64,000 nucleotides of DNA from Symsagittifera roscoffensis. Lineage: Eukaryota > Xenacoelomorpha > Acoela > Convolutidae. Under the pieces are notes generated by a model. The model searched no databases. It was not told the origin of the DNA and worked only from the letters and a program-made list of their open reading frames with translations. The stretch spans positions 31,228,776 through 31,292,775 of the forward strand of contig NC_087069.1 of assembly GCF_963678635.1 (NCBI RefSeq). The letters run 5' to 3'. Position 1 is the first letter of the stretch. Every line of letters begins with the position of its first letter. Shown one piece after another: positions 23,905 through 34,177 of this stretch. A program made the position numbers and the translations under genes.

Positions 23905-25428
23905 TTAAGGTTGTTTTTGAAATTCAACTTTCTTTAATATTTTAGATTGTGGGATGAATACTTTATAATTTTTACGTGGTTGATTTCTAAGTCGTGAAGA
24001 CTCTCTATGTTCTGATTTGTCGATTTGTTTTTGGGGTATTATTTGTTCTGTCATTTTTCTATTTTTTCTTTCTTTTTGAGATGTATTTTGATCGAGATTT
24101 TTTGTATTGTTTTTTGTGGTGTTTGATTTTGTATTTTGATTTCCGAGGTGAATATCATTTTGTTCCTTTGTTATGTTGTCCGTATGTGGGTTATTTTGAA
24201 TAACTTTTAAACCTGTAAAAGAATATAATTGAGTTAGTTCGCGGAGTGCGTATTCTTTTGGATAATAAGGTAATAGGTTATTTCGGTGTTGAACGATTTC
24301 TTTTTTATCTGAGTCGGTGATTTTATATGTGACATCAGTGGGTTTTGCAATTATTTGGTATGGTCCTTTACAAAGGGGTTGTAACTTTTTTGAAATTCCT
24401 TTTTGAGTATTAAAATTGGGTATTAAAACAAATGTTCCAATTTTTAAATCGGAGGCTGGTGTAAAGCGTGAATTTATTTGTTCATTAATATTTTGCCTTT
24501 GTAACAACTTTTTTGTTACCTTTTGGTAAATTTCATTGTGTTTTTTATCTCTGTTTAAAATCCATTCGGTGTGTGTACCGGAGGCTAATTTAAGAATTTG
24601 TGGGTGATGAAAATGATCTTCATCGTGTGTATGTAATGGTAGGTTATAACAAATTGAGTCTTTATTTGGTTGACAATAACCTTGTGCGTTTTTATGAGAG
24701 TTTGCTGTAAACATTATTGGTTTGCGTGGCTTTTGGTTAAAAACCATTTCATATGGTGACATTCCTAAAGTTGTCGTGATTTGTGAATTATATGCTAAGG
24801 GAAATAGTTTTACATCTGCTGACCATTCGGTATATCTTGTATCATTTCCATTGATGATACATCTGAGATATTCTTGTAATGAACGGTTCATACCTTCGAC
24901 TAAGCCGTTTGTCCAAGGTGCGTGAGATGTACGTGGTTTGTGTTTAATGTTATATAAATGACATAGTGTGATGATTTCATTATTTATGAATTCTGTACCA
25001 TTGTCTGTAACTAAAATTTCTGGTAGTCCGAATTTTGCTATCCAGTGTTCATAGAGTGTTGTGTAAGCGTAATAAGCGTTACAATGTGGTACTGGGTTAA
25101 GTGCTACATAATGTGTAAATGCGTCAACAATTACCATAATGTAGGAGTTTCCTTCGGATGAGGGTGAAATTGGTCCTTTGGTATCAAATGAGATACGATG
25201 ATTAAAGTACAAACTTTGTCCTTTAAAATCTTGTTTTTGTGCTATTTGTTTTTGATTTGGGTAAGGTTTATTTAGTTGACATACTATACAGTCATTGCAT
25301 AGTACTTTTATCCAAATTGGTGCATTTGGGAAATAAAAGTTTTGTATAAAATTTGAATATGTTTTTTCTGATCCAGAGTGTCCTTTAATATTTTGTGTAT
25401 GTGAAATATTAAAAGCTATAAGAATCAT
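23905..25428 (-). CDS. Integrase region of copy B pol (507 aa ORF)
   Basis: The frame begins within pol after the deletion and is open to the natural pol end. It contains a zinc-binding module (GHSGSEKTYSNF ... CNDCIVCQ) and the DDE core with D (ISFDTKGP), D (VTDNGTEFINN) and E (NGLVEGMNRSL). A GPY/F-like module follows (CKGPYQIIAKPTDVTYKI) and then a basic C-terminal tail ending KKVEFQKQP. The order is that of Ty3/Gypsy integrases. In copy C the end of this region is frameshifted, so B shows it best. It is part of pol, so ATG at 25428 is not a real start. Confidence 0.9.
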   Translation of the reverse strand: MILIAFNISHTQNIKGHSGSEKTYSNFIQNFYFPNAPIWIKVLCNDCIVCQLNKPYPNQKQIAQKQDFKGQSLYFNHRISFDTKGPISPSSEGNSYIMVIVDAFTHYVALNPVPHCNAYYAYTTLYEHWIAKFGLPEILVTDNGTEFINNEIITLCHLYNIKHKPRTSHAPWTNGLVEGMNRSLQEYLRCIINGNDTRYTEWSADVKLFPLAYNSQITTTLGMSPYEMVFNQKPRKPIMFTANSHKNAQGYCQPNKDSICYNLPLHTHDEDHFHHPQILKLASGTHTEWILNRDKKHNEIYQKVTKKLLQRQNINEQINSRFTPASDLKIGTFVLIPNFNTQKGISKKLQPLCKGPYQIIAKPTDVTYKITDSDKKEIVQHRNNLLPYYPKEYALRELTQLYSFTGLKVIQNNPHTDNITKEQNDIHLGNQNTKSNTTKNNTKNLDQNTSQKERKNRKMTEQIIPQKQIDKSEHRESSRLRNQPRKNYKVFIPQSKILKKVEFQKQP

Positions 25429-25544
25429 ACTTAAAGGGAGACAGGGGGCTGTAGATTCATTTAGTTTGTATTCTAGAAGGTCTGTGTTTTCGTTAATTGT
25501 TGTATTGTTGAATTTTCGAAAATATCGGAGGAGTGTTTTGTTTC

Positions 25545-26476
25545 CTAGAATAGTTGAATCTGCTTTGATAGGTTTAGTTCATCTAATGGCAATTGATTAT
25601 ATGCACTATTCATATCGGCGGTGGTAAAGTATTTTCCGTTTATTTTTGTTAAAATAACTTGTATTGGTTCAATGGGCCAATTACACTTTGATTCATCTAT
25701 GAGTGAGTTGAGGTATCTAGCATCGAGAACAATTTTTAACGATTCTCCTTTGGCTAGAATGATAACAGGGTTGATAAATGTGTTGCCTTTTGGTTGTTCC
25801 TCTTTGTTTACTGGTGATATAATGTTGTATTGTTCTAAAATGTCGAGTAATCTGTTCACTTTATCGTGTAAGTGAATTGGTACTTTACTTGCTCTTTGTT
25901 TTTGAAAACTGCGTCTGGTTTTAATGGGAGATGTAGTGATGAGCTGATTTTGCCAACATCAAATTTGGATGTTGCATAGACTGATGAATATTTAATTAGC
26001 TGTTTTGCTAGTTTTTCAAATTCGTCTTGTGTTATTTGTGAATGTTGGAAATTAAACATTGTTAAAAATTTCTGTTGATTCTCTGTGTAGTTACTTATGT
26101 TGAATGTAGGTTTGAAATATTGGGTTTTTGTGAAATAATCCGTATTTCTGTTTTCGTTACTTATTATATTATTTATAGATAATTCTTCATTAAGGATTGT
26201 GGATTGGCAAATATCTAGTAATTGGAGTATATTTTTTACACGATATGCTTTTTCGTGTATTGGTAATATTGTAGCGTTAGTTTCGCAATAGCCTAAAACT
26301 CCTAAAGGTAATGTTACTTGGTAAGGTGTATTGTTGTATACATGTAAGGAAATAATATCTGAATTCGAGTTTTTCAAATATTTTATTGATGAGATTGTGA
26401 TTTTGAAAAACTTATGAATAGGTTTGAATTCAAAATCTGACATATAAAATTTTTGTTTGTTTTGTTTTTTTATCAT
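25545..26476 (-). pseudogene. Copy B pol: linker and N-terminal RT, then deletion
   Basis: Two overlapping ORFs (26476-25856 and 25859-25545) cover the region before RT and the first RT blocks (FINPVIILAKGESLKIVLDA). A base missing from an A-run near 25905 separates them. After NSAYNQLPLDE the sequence jumps to just before the integrase zinc region (about 1.5 kb missing relative to C 51063-52572, 3-bp microhomology). The YLDD motif and all of RNase H are gone. Confidence 0.9.
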
Positions 26477-28781
26477 ATTGGTGAACTTGTTTGATTGAAA
26501 AATTATAGATGTTTCCTGATAGTGGTTTCAAGTGTTTTCTTTGTTGGTTATATATTGGGTAAAATTTTGAAAAAAATGGTGGTTGTTTATTTAATCTTTG
26601 AAAAAATGTTAGGGATGTGTCTTTTGTTTTTGTATATTTATCTTTGATTAATATTTTACTATTCAAGATGTTGATTGTTGGTATATATTTAGAGATAAAT
26701 GGTATTCCAATGATATTATGTTTAATATCAGTGATATGGAATATTTGTTTAAATGGTTTGGTTAAAATTTTGTTTTGCTCCATTGTTCTTGTGGGGAGAA
26801 GAAATAATTGAATTTTTCCGTAGTTTATTAATGTTGATCCTTGTGCTGTTGCTAGTTTGCTGGAGGTTTCAAGAGGTGTTAGCTTTGGGTGTAAGGTTTT
26901 TATTTCATTCCATGTGGGAATGTTTATTATATTTGATTCTGCTCCTGAATCAATTAAAAAATCAATTTCAAGATCTGGTGGTTGAAATTCTTTGCTTTTT
27001 GGACTTTCCAAAAGAAATGGTATTGTCCAAATTTTTTCTTTGAGTTGTTCTTTTTGTATGTTTTGATAGATGTGATTTGTATTCAAGCATTTTGTTTTTT
27101 CTTTCTCATTGGGTTGGTTTGTAGTGTTAATTTCATTAGTTTTTTGTGTCGTCGGTGTGGAATGGACGGGTTCAATATAATAATTGTGAAGGAGTTCTGA
27201 TTGATTCTCATATATGTGTGATGAAAAAGGTTCTTCATATATAACAGGTTCATAGTCATTTTCGACTTTTATCATGTTGATGGAGAGAGTGTTTTCTGCA
27301 TCGCTTTCTGAATCTGATGATCCACAGTTTATTTGGTTGAGTTGTAACGTATCAGTTACTGTGTCATCAATACCTGGAGGGTCTGATGTTGTTTCTGGAT
27401 TAGATTGTACTTGATTAATATGTCTTTGATGTTTAGGTGTACTACTTCTGTGGCGATTATTAGAATTATTATAGTTATTATTATTCCGGTGTGGTGATTG
27501 GGAATAATTTCTATAACGATTATTATAACTTGAGTGTCGATTTTGTGAATTATTTCGCGATCTGTTTTGGTAATTATTGTTTGGTCTGTTATAGTTCGAT
27601 CTATTATATGAGTTATTCCTTGATTGATTGTTCGGGTAATTCTGGTTTCGGTTGTTTGAATAACTTCTATTCCGATTATTTGAGTAGTTTCTATTCCTAT
27701 TGTATGATGAATTTCGTGATTGATTGTTTGGATAATAATTATTTCTTGATTGGGAATTAGATCTAGAAACAAATCGTTGTGTATTTGAATGTGATCTGGA
27801 GTAGTTATTTCGACTATTTGGTCTATTGTAGTGATTTTGTGATGAATTATGCGTGTTTCTTCGTTCTGGTGATCTTCCTCTATAACTTGAGTTATATGGT
27901 GATTGATTTCTTGTATAATTTGTATTGTTCGGGAGTGGTTTTCCTGAACTGTTGTTGCTGTAGACTGTTTTGTTCGGTAGATTTTGATCTTTTTTCATGT
28001 ATTGATAGAATGATTTATTTGGTTCTTTATATTTTTGAGGTTTATTTTGATTGTCTTGCTGTTTTTGTCTACATTCAGAAATACTATGTCCGTATCGTCG
28101 GCAATAATTACACCATTTTTTGAAAGATGGTTTGCCTTTAAAGTTTGGGTGTTTTTCGTAAATATTGAGTATTTCAGTGATTTTTTCAACGAGATCTGTA
28201 TCTGATTCCTGTATATTGTTTATATTTGTGGAAGCTGTTTCAATTCTGTTAACGTATTGTTATTTCAGATTTTCCGTTTCTTCGAATTTCATTGTGATTT
28301 CTGCTTGTTCTAGTTTGTCTACTAGTTTTCGAAAATCTAAATCGGGTTCTCGAATTGACGAAGGATGGGATGCTCTCTTTTTTATTGCTATTTTCCTTAA
28401 TTGTGGTGTTAAGGTCATCATTAAGATTTCTGTCATCTTTGTGTTTTTATAGTCATGTGTATTTAATGAATATGCTTTTCGAACTAGTGTTTCGATTCGT
28501 ACTGCTAATTGCTTGATGGTTTCGTTTGGTAATCTGCGAATTTCATTACATAAAACTCTGTGTTGTTGTTTGTTTCTTTCGGAGTCAAACATTTTTGAAA
28601 ATTCTTGTGTAAATCTTTTCCAATTTGATTTTATTTCTATAGGCAATACTGAAAACCATTTTTGGGCTGCGCCATCTAGAGTTGTTTGTATTAACGCTGT
28701 GCGTCGATGTATCCAGTTTTGATGTAGTGGCGTATTAATTGGTTCAGGTCCTATATTTAAAATCAAATTTGCTGACTGCAT
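26430..28781 (-). pseudogene. Copy B gag capsid end, CCHC, Arg/Asn/Ser-rich domain and protease
   Basis: Homologous to 47937-50324 of C. A TAA near 28260 interrupts it after ETENLK, and an extra A near 26465 ends it at 26430. It contains the capsid block, the zinc knuckle (near 28060-28110), the long Asn/Arg/Ser/Tyr-rich region, and the aspartic protease motif DFLIDSGAESNII near 26950. The listed upper end is the frame after a 2-bp loss at about 28784, not a true start. Confidence 0.88.
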
Positions 28782-30636
28782 TTAAATAGTCTTCTACAGA
28801 ATATTCAGGGTCTGTTCCTGTGAATACCATTAAAGGTTTATTTGATGTTATTGATGATCCACCCATAAGGTATGGATTCATCGTCATTTGTAATGATTCT
28901 GCTGCATTTGGCATTTGAGAAAAATTTGAAAGTTGATTTCTTGTTATTTCGTGTTGTTGAAGATAATATGGGAGTGGTATTTCATTTTGCATTTGTGCTG
29001 GTTGGTACGAGTTTGCAATCATTGGGTTTTGTTGCTGAATTGGTTGAAAAGATTTATTAATTGGGTTTTGTTGTTGAATTGGTTGTTGAGTTTGTGTATC
29101 TATTGGTTGTGGAGAAAAAATTCTATGATATGTATGTGGTTTCTGTATTCCTTGTCCACGATATTCTTGATTATAGGGTGTAAATATATCTGGTTGTAAG
29201 AAATCATCATCTGAGGATAAGTAATCCATTTGATAAGATGTTTGTTTTTTATTTTTATTTTGTTGAAAAAATGGATAGTTTTCACTACGATCCTGTGGAG
29301 GATGTAAATTTGTTTGGAAATTTACTGAATTAGGTGGTGCCATTGGGTTATCCCAGTTTCGAGATCTTGAATAATTACTAAAATTTTTTCGTGGTTGATA
29401 ATTTGTTTTTGATGGATGTGTGTAATTATAATTATGGTCTGCAAAGTTGTTTCTAGTGAACGTTTTGCGTGTTTTTGGCGGTATTGTCATGGGTCTGTAT
29501 GTTTGGTCATCCATGTGTGAATATTTTGGAGCAACCGAAGGTTTAACGGTTGATTGTAATGTTACCTGTGTTTGTGAAGAATTTGTATTTCTTGGTGTTG
29601 TTAAGTTTGGACGTATTGGTGAAATACTTTGTTGTGTAGTTGTTGTGTGTACGATTTCTTCATTTATGAAGTGTGATGGTGTCTGGATATCTTGTTGAGT
29701 AAGATTCCTAGTTCCATTGAGGTTTTCATTGTGTATGACTGTAGAGTTTAAACTATTATTTTGCATATCGGGTAAAAATGTATTATAGTTTAATGGTGTT
29801 GCATCAATGGTTAATGGTATTACTCGTACATAATCTCTTACATAAGATATCGTACTTATTGCTTGACTTGAGATTGATTGTGGGAAGTTTATGAATGCGG
29901 GATGAGACCATTCGGGGTCCCAAACATAGTCTGATTGTTCTGTGATGGCAGTATCACCGTTTGAGTTTTGGGGTCTAAAATTTTTTCTTGCTTGTGAGAT
30001 TAAATCAATATTATGTGTGAAATAATCTATTATGAACCATGCCAAGATTTTTTGTAAGTCGTGTTTTGTATGTTGTGAAACTTCATCTTTCGTGAAATTT
30101 TCTTTAATTATATTTAGAAAACTAGAGAGTAGTGTGATTTCATGTCGTACTCTTATATGTTTAGATGTTTCTGTCGGTGAGACATTTGGTATCTGGATTT
30201 CGTTTTCTAATATCGAGATATAACTATATATTATCGCAAAAACTTCATTGGTGAATATGGAGTTTGCTCTTTGTGAGTTATGATATTGGATGCTTTTTAT
30301 ATATTCTGAGAATACTTTTGAGAATTCTAAATCAAGGTCGTCTGTTTGAATTATATATTTACTGTGATTCTGGTTTGGTGAGCTGAATTCTATGGAGTAG
30401 ATTCCGTATTGTTGTGTTAGGTTACATATATCTTTTAGATAGTGATCGATAATTTGTCTTTTGATTTTTACATCTGGGAACTCTGTTTTACATGGACTGA
30501 TTCCGGGTTCAAACAAATTTAAGAGTAAATTTTTGCAGAATATATGCTGTCCTCTATCAGTGGTTGCATCTACGATAAAGGGGAAAATATCATCATCATC
30601 TGGACTTTCTTCACCTGGAGTGTGCGTTGAGCTCAT
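28744..30636 (-). CDS. Copy B gag N-terminal ORF (630 aa)
   Basis: Starts MSSTHTPGEESPDDDDIFPF, as in C. It has an acidic start, an alpha-helical middle (about residues 60-240), and a Gln/Pro/Asn-rich C-terminal half with repeated QPIQQQNP-like units. It runs into the capsid (FTGTDPEYSVEDYLNAV) before a 2-bp deletion puts it out of frame. Here the junction that is frameshifted in C is continuous, so gag was originally one frame. Confidence 0.82.
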   Translation of the reverse strand: MSSTHTPGEESPDDDDIFPFIVDATTDRGQHIFCKNLLLNLFEPGISPCKTEFPDVKIKRQIIDHYLKDICNLTQQYGIYSIEFSSPNQNHSKYIIQTDDLDLEFSKVFSEYIKSIQYHNSQRANSIFTNEVFAIIYSYISILENEIQIPNVSPTETSKHIRVRHEITLLSSFLNIIKENFTKDEVSQHTKHDLQKILAWFIIDYFTHNIDLISQARKNFRPQNSNGDTAITEQSDYVWDPEWSHPAFINFPQSISSQAISTISYVRDYVRVIPLTIDATPLNYNTFLPDMQNNSLNSTVIHNENLNGTRNLTQQDIQTPSHFINEEIVHTTTTQQSISPIRPNLTTPRNTNSSQTQVTLQSTVKPSVAPKYSHMDDQTYRPMTIPPKTRKTFTRNNFADHNYNYTHPSKTNYQPRKNFSNYSRSRNWDNPMAPPNSVNFQTNLHPPQDRSENYPFFQQNKNKKQTSYQMDYLSSDDDFLQPDIFTPYNQEYRGQGIQKPHTYHRIFSPQPIDTQTQQPIQQQNPINKSFQPIQQQNPMIANSYQPAQMQNEIPLPYYLQQHEITRNQLSNFSQMPNAAESLQMTMNPYLMGGSSITSNKPLMVFTGTDPEYSVEDYLNAVSKFDFKYRT

Positions 30637-31077
30637 TTTTTCGTTCGATGACTGTTAATATGTAATTATCAATGTGTCTAATTGGTTGATTCCAATTGTA
30701 TAAATGTACTGGTTTGTGTTTATACTGCTTTTTTATTCTTCTTTTTCCTCTTTTTGATGAATTTGAAGTTGTTTCTGAGTCAGAGAAATATAATTGATCG
30801 TGAATTGGGCAATTTTTATCTATTGATTCTTTTAGTTTATAAAGTTCGTCTAAACTGTTGGTTTCTGATTCTGAAAATGCGTTTCGATTTTTTGAAAATC
30901 TTTTTCGTGTTATTTGTCTTTGTTTCGTTATTATTTTTCTCTTTAATGTTTGTCGTTTTGTTCTAATGTATCCAACTGTTTGCGATGAGGTGTGATTACA
31001 AGGTCGTATTTTTTGTTATTTATTTCACAATTGTGTAAAACGATTGTTTGTTTATTTCCTAGGTTTTTAAATGACAT
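30611..31077 (-). pseudogene. Copy B ORF1 (basic protein, 1-bp frameshift)
   Basis: Matches the 155-codon ORF1 of C but lost one base near 30985 (cctcatcgcaaac here, ccccacacacaaac in C). The remainder in the shifted frame keeps the Lys/Arg-rich stretch and the end overlapping the gag start by 26 nt. Confidence 0.65.
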
Positions 31078-32004
31078 AAGGTTTAGGATGACGGATGCAA
31101 AAGGTTGTTAAATGATTTCTATTTGCTTAAACTGTTAGTCCTTACGATTTTTTTGTTAGCCTAACCTGGGTCTATTTGTTCAGGGTTGGGGAGAAAAGTA
31201 TATCGATTCCGAAGAATGATTTTATACTTTCTCGTGGCTAGTATAAGCTAAGGTGTTAACTTACTTAATCTTACTTAAGGGTAGTGATTGTGTTCAGGGT
31301 TGGAGAATAGTAAATCGATCCACAGGGTTCAGGTATAATTAGAACGCGAGTAGTTCGTTAGATACTATTTTAAACTTACTAAGTCTAAGATTTATCCTGG
31401 GTCTGGTAAGAGGGGGGATCAAGTGAAGGATGAATAACCGAAGTTCTTCACTGTTTATCCTAATTTGAATGATTAGTTTTGTTCAAAAATTTCTATTAGT
31501 CCTGGGTTTTTAGAAAGGGTTGGATAGTGAATCGACGTTTGAGGTCGTTAGACACTCGTTTAGTGGGTGGGGGAGAACAAAGTTGTTCTTTTTGATCCAA
31601 GGATAGGCCTTGATGATCAAGTTTTAAATTTAATTAAATAGAAAATGATTTAAGATCCAAGGATAAGCCTTGATGATCTGATTTTAAAATTAAGTGAATT
31701 TAAGTTTAAAATGTTTTAAATTTGTGTAAAGAATAGATTTAGTATTTTTATGATATTAGTGAGCTTATGATTGCTGTTATGTTTAGGCGATGAAGCTGGA
31801 ACAACAGGATGATTTATAATTACTAATCATTTATTGTCATGCTACTAATTTTTATTTTGATTTTTCAATAAATATTTTTCAAACATGTTTTGTATATTAC
31901 TGCAGAATTTTGGAAAACGATCTGAGATCTTTTTATCAATCGTTATTGTATATTAATAATTTTGTTTAGCGCCTGAAATGATTTTGAAGATTGACTTCAA
32001 AATT
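31078..32004 (-). other. Copy B leader between ORF-L and ORF1
   Basis: About 0.93 kb without a supported ORF. It includes two copies of a 25-nt hairpin-like motif (31594-31618 and 31654-31678, 60 nt apart) and several related ccaaccct-containing segments. Layout is the same in C. Packaging or dimerisation signals would be expected in this part of a retroelement. Confidence 0.55.
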
Positions 32005-32238
32005 TTATGTTTGCAAATGAAAATCTAAATTCATTGCTAGTAGTATTCTAAATACAAAAGTTTGTTCTGGCTTTTGCCGAACTATCATATAACTATATGG
32101 TAAGTTTCTGCTTTGTCGTATGTCGTCTCTGGTTCGAGGTCTTCTTCCAATTCCGGGTAGTTCTGTTATCGTTCGGAATATTGGCTCTGATCTATTGAGT
32201 CGTAGAGACATTTCGATTAAATTATTGTCGTATAACAT
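32005..32238 (-). CDS. ORF-L of copy B (77 aa, unknown leader ORF)
   Basis: 77 codons starting MLYDNNLIEMSLRLNRS and ending LDFHLQT, rich in Arg (GIGRRPRTRDD). Copy C has the same length with about seven substitutions. The same frame is open upstream through the primer-binding site into the LTR end without another ATG. The product could be a leader peptide or the first exon of a spliced protein. No family is recognised. Confidence 0.5.
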   Translation of the reverse strand: MLYDNNLIEMSLRLNRSEPIFRTITELPGIGRRPRTRDDIRQSRNLPYSYMIVRQKPEQTFVFRILLAMNLDFHLQT

Positions 32239-32305
32239 TTTGTAAATGTTTTGTCTAAATTCTAATCTATTATTGGTTAATGCTAAGCTATTAAGGTCTT
32301 GTTCG

Positions 32306-32323
32306 AGACTTATGGTCGCACCA
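32306..32323 (-). promoter_or_regulatory. Copy B primer-binding site
   Basis: On the minus strand, 2 nt after the LTR end, reads tggtgcgaccataagtct, the same as in C. It starts with TGG, complementary to a tRNA 3' CCA. I do not assign the tRNA. Confidence 0.75.
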
Positions 32324-32325
32324 GA

Positions 32326-32735
32326 TGAGTTATATTCGATGGGTATAACTCATAGAGTAATTTCGGATAGGGTACACCGTCTGCTCGTCACGCTATCTTA
32401 TTTTCGGCCGGATAGATTCGTGCAACTTCTTAGTCTAATACCGATCCTAATCTTACTCTTATACTATCTAGTCTCAGGTTGTTTAACTAGTCTCTGCTAG
32501 GCTCAATAGATCTAGGGTATACTGGTTTATTGCGGCTGCTGAAGTACTCGGGAGAGTTCAACTAATTTCTAAGTTAAATTCAAATCTCTCTGGTGCTGAA
32601 ATTACAAGTAATTTCAGCACTTACAAATAAGTGGATTGTTAGTTAGATGGATCATGATTGGTTAATATTAAATACTTTACATTGGTAAAATATCTAATTT
32701 ATCCAATCATAAAATGTAGTTTAGATCAGGTTCCA
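32326..32735 (-). repeat. Copy B 5' LTR (410 bp)
   Basis: By eye it is identical to the 3' LTR at 16061-16470, which indicates very recent insertion or gene conversion. Its AATAAA (complement of 32526-32531) lies in the sense direction of the host gene. Confidence 0.96.
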
Positions 32736-33162
32736 ATATCTTGCAGATGTCGTACTTATATTATACTAGGCTTATAAAACACAGAACACACACACACGCA
32801 AAAAAAAACAGATATCTATCATTGAGTTTTGCACGGAGATATTTTGGTGCACTTTTTTCATCATCAGTGCATTACCAGTTTATGAATGTCCCGTCTCGTC
32901 TCGTCTCGTCTTCTATTCGAGATACTTAAATGGTCCCCTCTTAGTGTCCTAGTATACATACATTGTGCAGTACGTATTTCGCAGGGGTCGATGTATATTT
33001 CGATAATGAACGGGGAGGGAGGATTCTAGTAAGCTCAACTGGGGTTGGGATTTTTTGGACAAAAAGCGTTTTTTTCTAGCGTGAGGGGAGTAGTTTGGTT
33101 CAAAATGCACTTTTAAATGAATTGCTTCAATTCCAACTTCTTTTCACTACTATTATACTTAC
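32736..33162 (-). other. Intron sequence between copy B and exon 7
   Basis: Starts with the right target duplication atat (32736-32739). It contains a short (ac)n run near 32785 and four cgtct units at 32892-32911. No gene is seen. Confidence 0.6.
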
Positions 33163-33450
33163 TGGTTTTGCAGACCATCGAAGACACTTCGCTATCAATA
33201 GGCTCCCTGTCCGTCCCAGTGTGATTATACTTCACTTTAGCATAGATGGTGTAGTCAGTTGCAGCCGATAGTGATTCGAATGTTCTAGTTCTACTGCTGT
33301 CCAGGTCCCCGAATGTGGTAAGGGCGCTTTGGTTTGAGATGGAGAACGCATACTGGTAGAAAGTTGCCGTTCCATCCGTAGGAAGCTCTACTGTTATTTC
33401 ACACGAGGAAGAAGTTTCGGTCGATATCGTGAAGTTCAATGGAAGTGGCT
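33163..33450 (-). CDS. FN3 gene, exon 7 (one FN3-like module)
   Basis: A 288-bp exon, acceptor ttgattag, donor GTAAGT, phase 1-1. It encodes 96 residues in a beta-strand pattern ending MVCKT, with SLSAATDYTIYAKVKYNH as the FN3-like F-G strand region. Confidence 0.72.
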
Positions 33451-33895
33451 CTAATCAAAACTCGCTTTGAGAGTTATCAAACCGCAGTAAGATCATCGAA
33501 ATCACCAGGCTATTTTTAAAATTCTAACTTAACAGGATGCCCACTCTGGCGTTTTTTTTTCAAAGCTTTATAAAAAAATATATGAAAAAGTACTAAAATA
33601 AAACCATTTACCCTGTAGGGAAAGGGAAAACATGCGAGCTATTTTGCCTATAACGCCGAATCGCTATTGTTCCCCTTTATAAAGACCTTCATGCAATATT
33701 TTCTGGGCTGAGAACTGTTGCTTCACTATCAAGCAATAAGAACGGATCATGGTGGGATTGAACCAGTGACCTTCCAACATCATGTGACCTTTCAAAAAAA
33801 GCGGAGCCCATATCCACTCGCACGTCGCTCCAAAAACTGCAAGGGGACCTTACCAAAATTCGACCACAGGTGCAGTTATCTTGCTGATAACTAAC
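33451..33895 (-). other. Intron 6 of the FN3 gene
   Basis: 445 bp. The minus strand includes ggtcactggttcaatccc near 33750-33770, which resembles a tRNA B box and may be a SINE relic. No complete tRNA is visible. Confidence 0.5.
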
Positions 33896-34177
33896 CTGTT
33901 ACAATATTTTTGATCGCAAACTCGTCTCCCGCTATTTGATCGCAGTAAGGCGTGATTGTGAAATTGTACATTGTCGCCGGCGTCAAACCAGAGACATTGA
34001 GGGTCGCATCGGTGTTCGATTCCAGAAGTATCTCGAAGTCAGACACTTCTTCTGAAGAAATGACTTGTACTGTGTATGTGGACCAATAAGTGTCTGCCTC
34101 ATTTCCTACTTGGACTATCTCCAGTAAGGTAGGTTCCACCAATTCTCCTATTACCGCTGCAGTGAAGGCCAAAGGTT
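33896..34177 (-). CDS. FN3 gene, exon 6 (one FN3-like module)
   Basis: A 282-bp exon, acceptor gtttag, donor GTTAGT, phase 1-1. It has the FN3-like VSGLTPATMYNFTITPYCD with the cysteine common in this protein. Confidence 0.75.

Larger units (their letters stand above)
16061..32735 (-). mobile_element. Copy B: young, internally deleted giant LTR retroelement
   Basis: A 16,675-bp element bounded by 410-bp LTRs that look identical base for base and flanked by atat. Gene order matches copy C on the minus strand. Relative to C it lacks about 1.5 kb (RT catalytic core, RNase H and linker; junction near 25577) and about 0.7 kb of env (junction near 20752). Smaller lesions are a 1-bp loss in ORF1, a 2-bp loss at the gag CA region, a TAA nonsense codon near 28260, and single-base A-run changes near 26465 and 25905. 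Integrase, ORF-Z, S1 and S2 look intact. It lies in an intron of the FN3 gene in the gene's own orientation. Confidence 0.96.

Noticed and set aside
32741-32929. Small ORF beside copy B
   Set aside because: It includes a (cgtct)n simple repeat and an (ac)n run; no support.
33740-33830. A tRNA gene on the minus strand
   Set aside because: Only a B-box-like piece is visible; no acceptor stem or anticodon arm can be folded. A relic at most.
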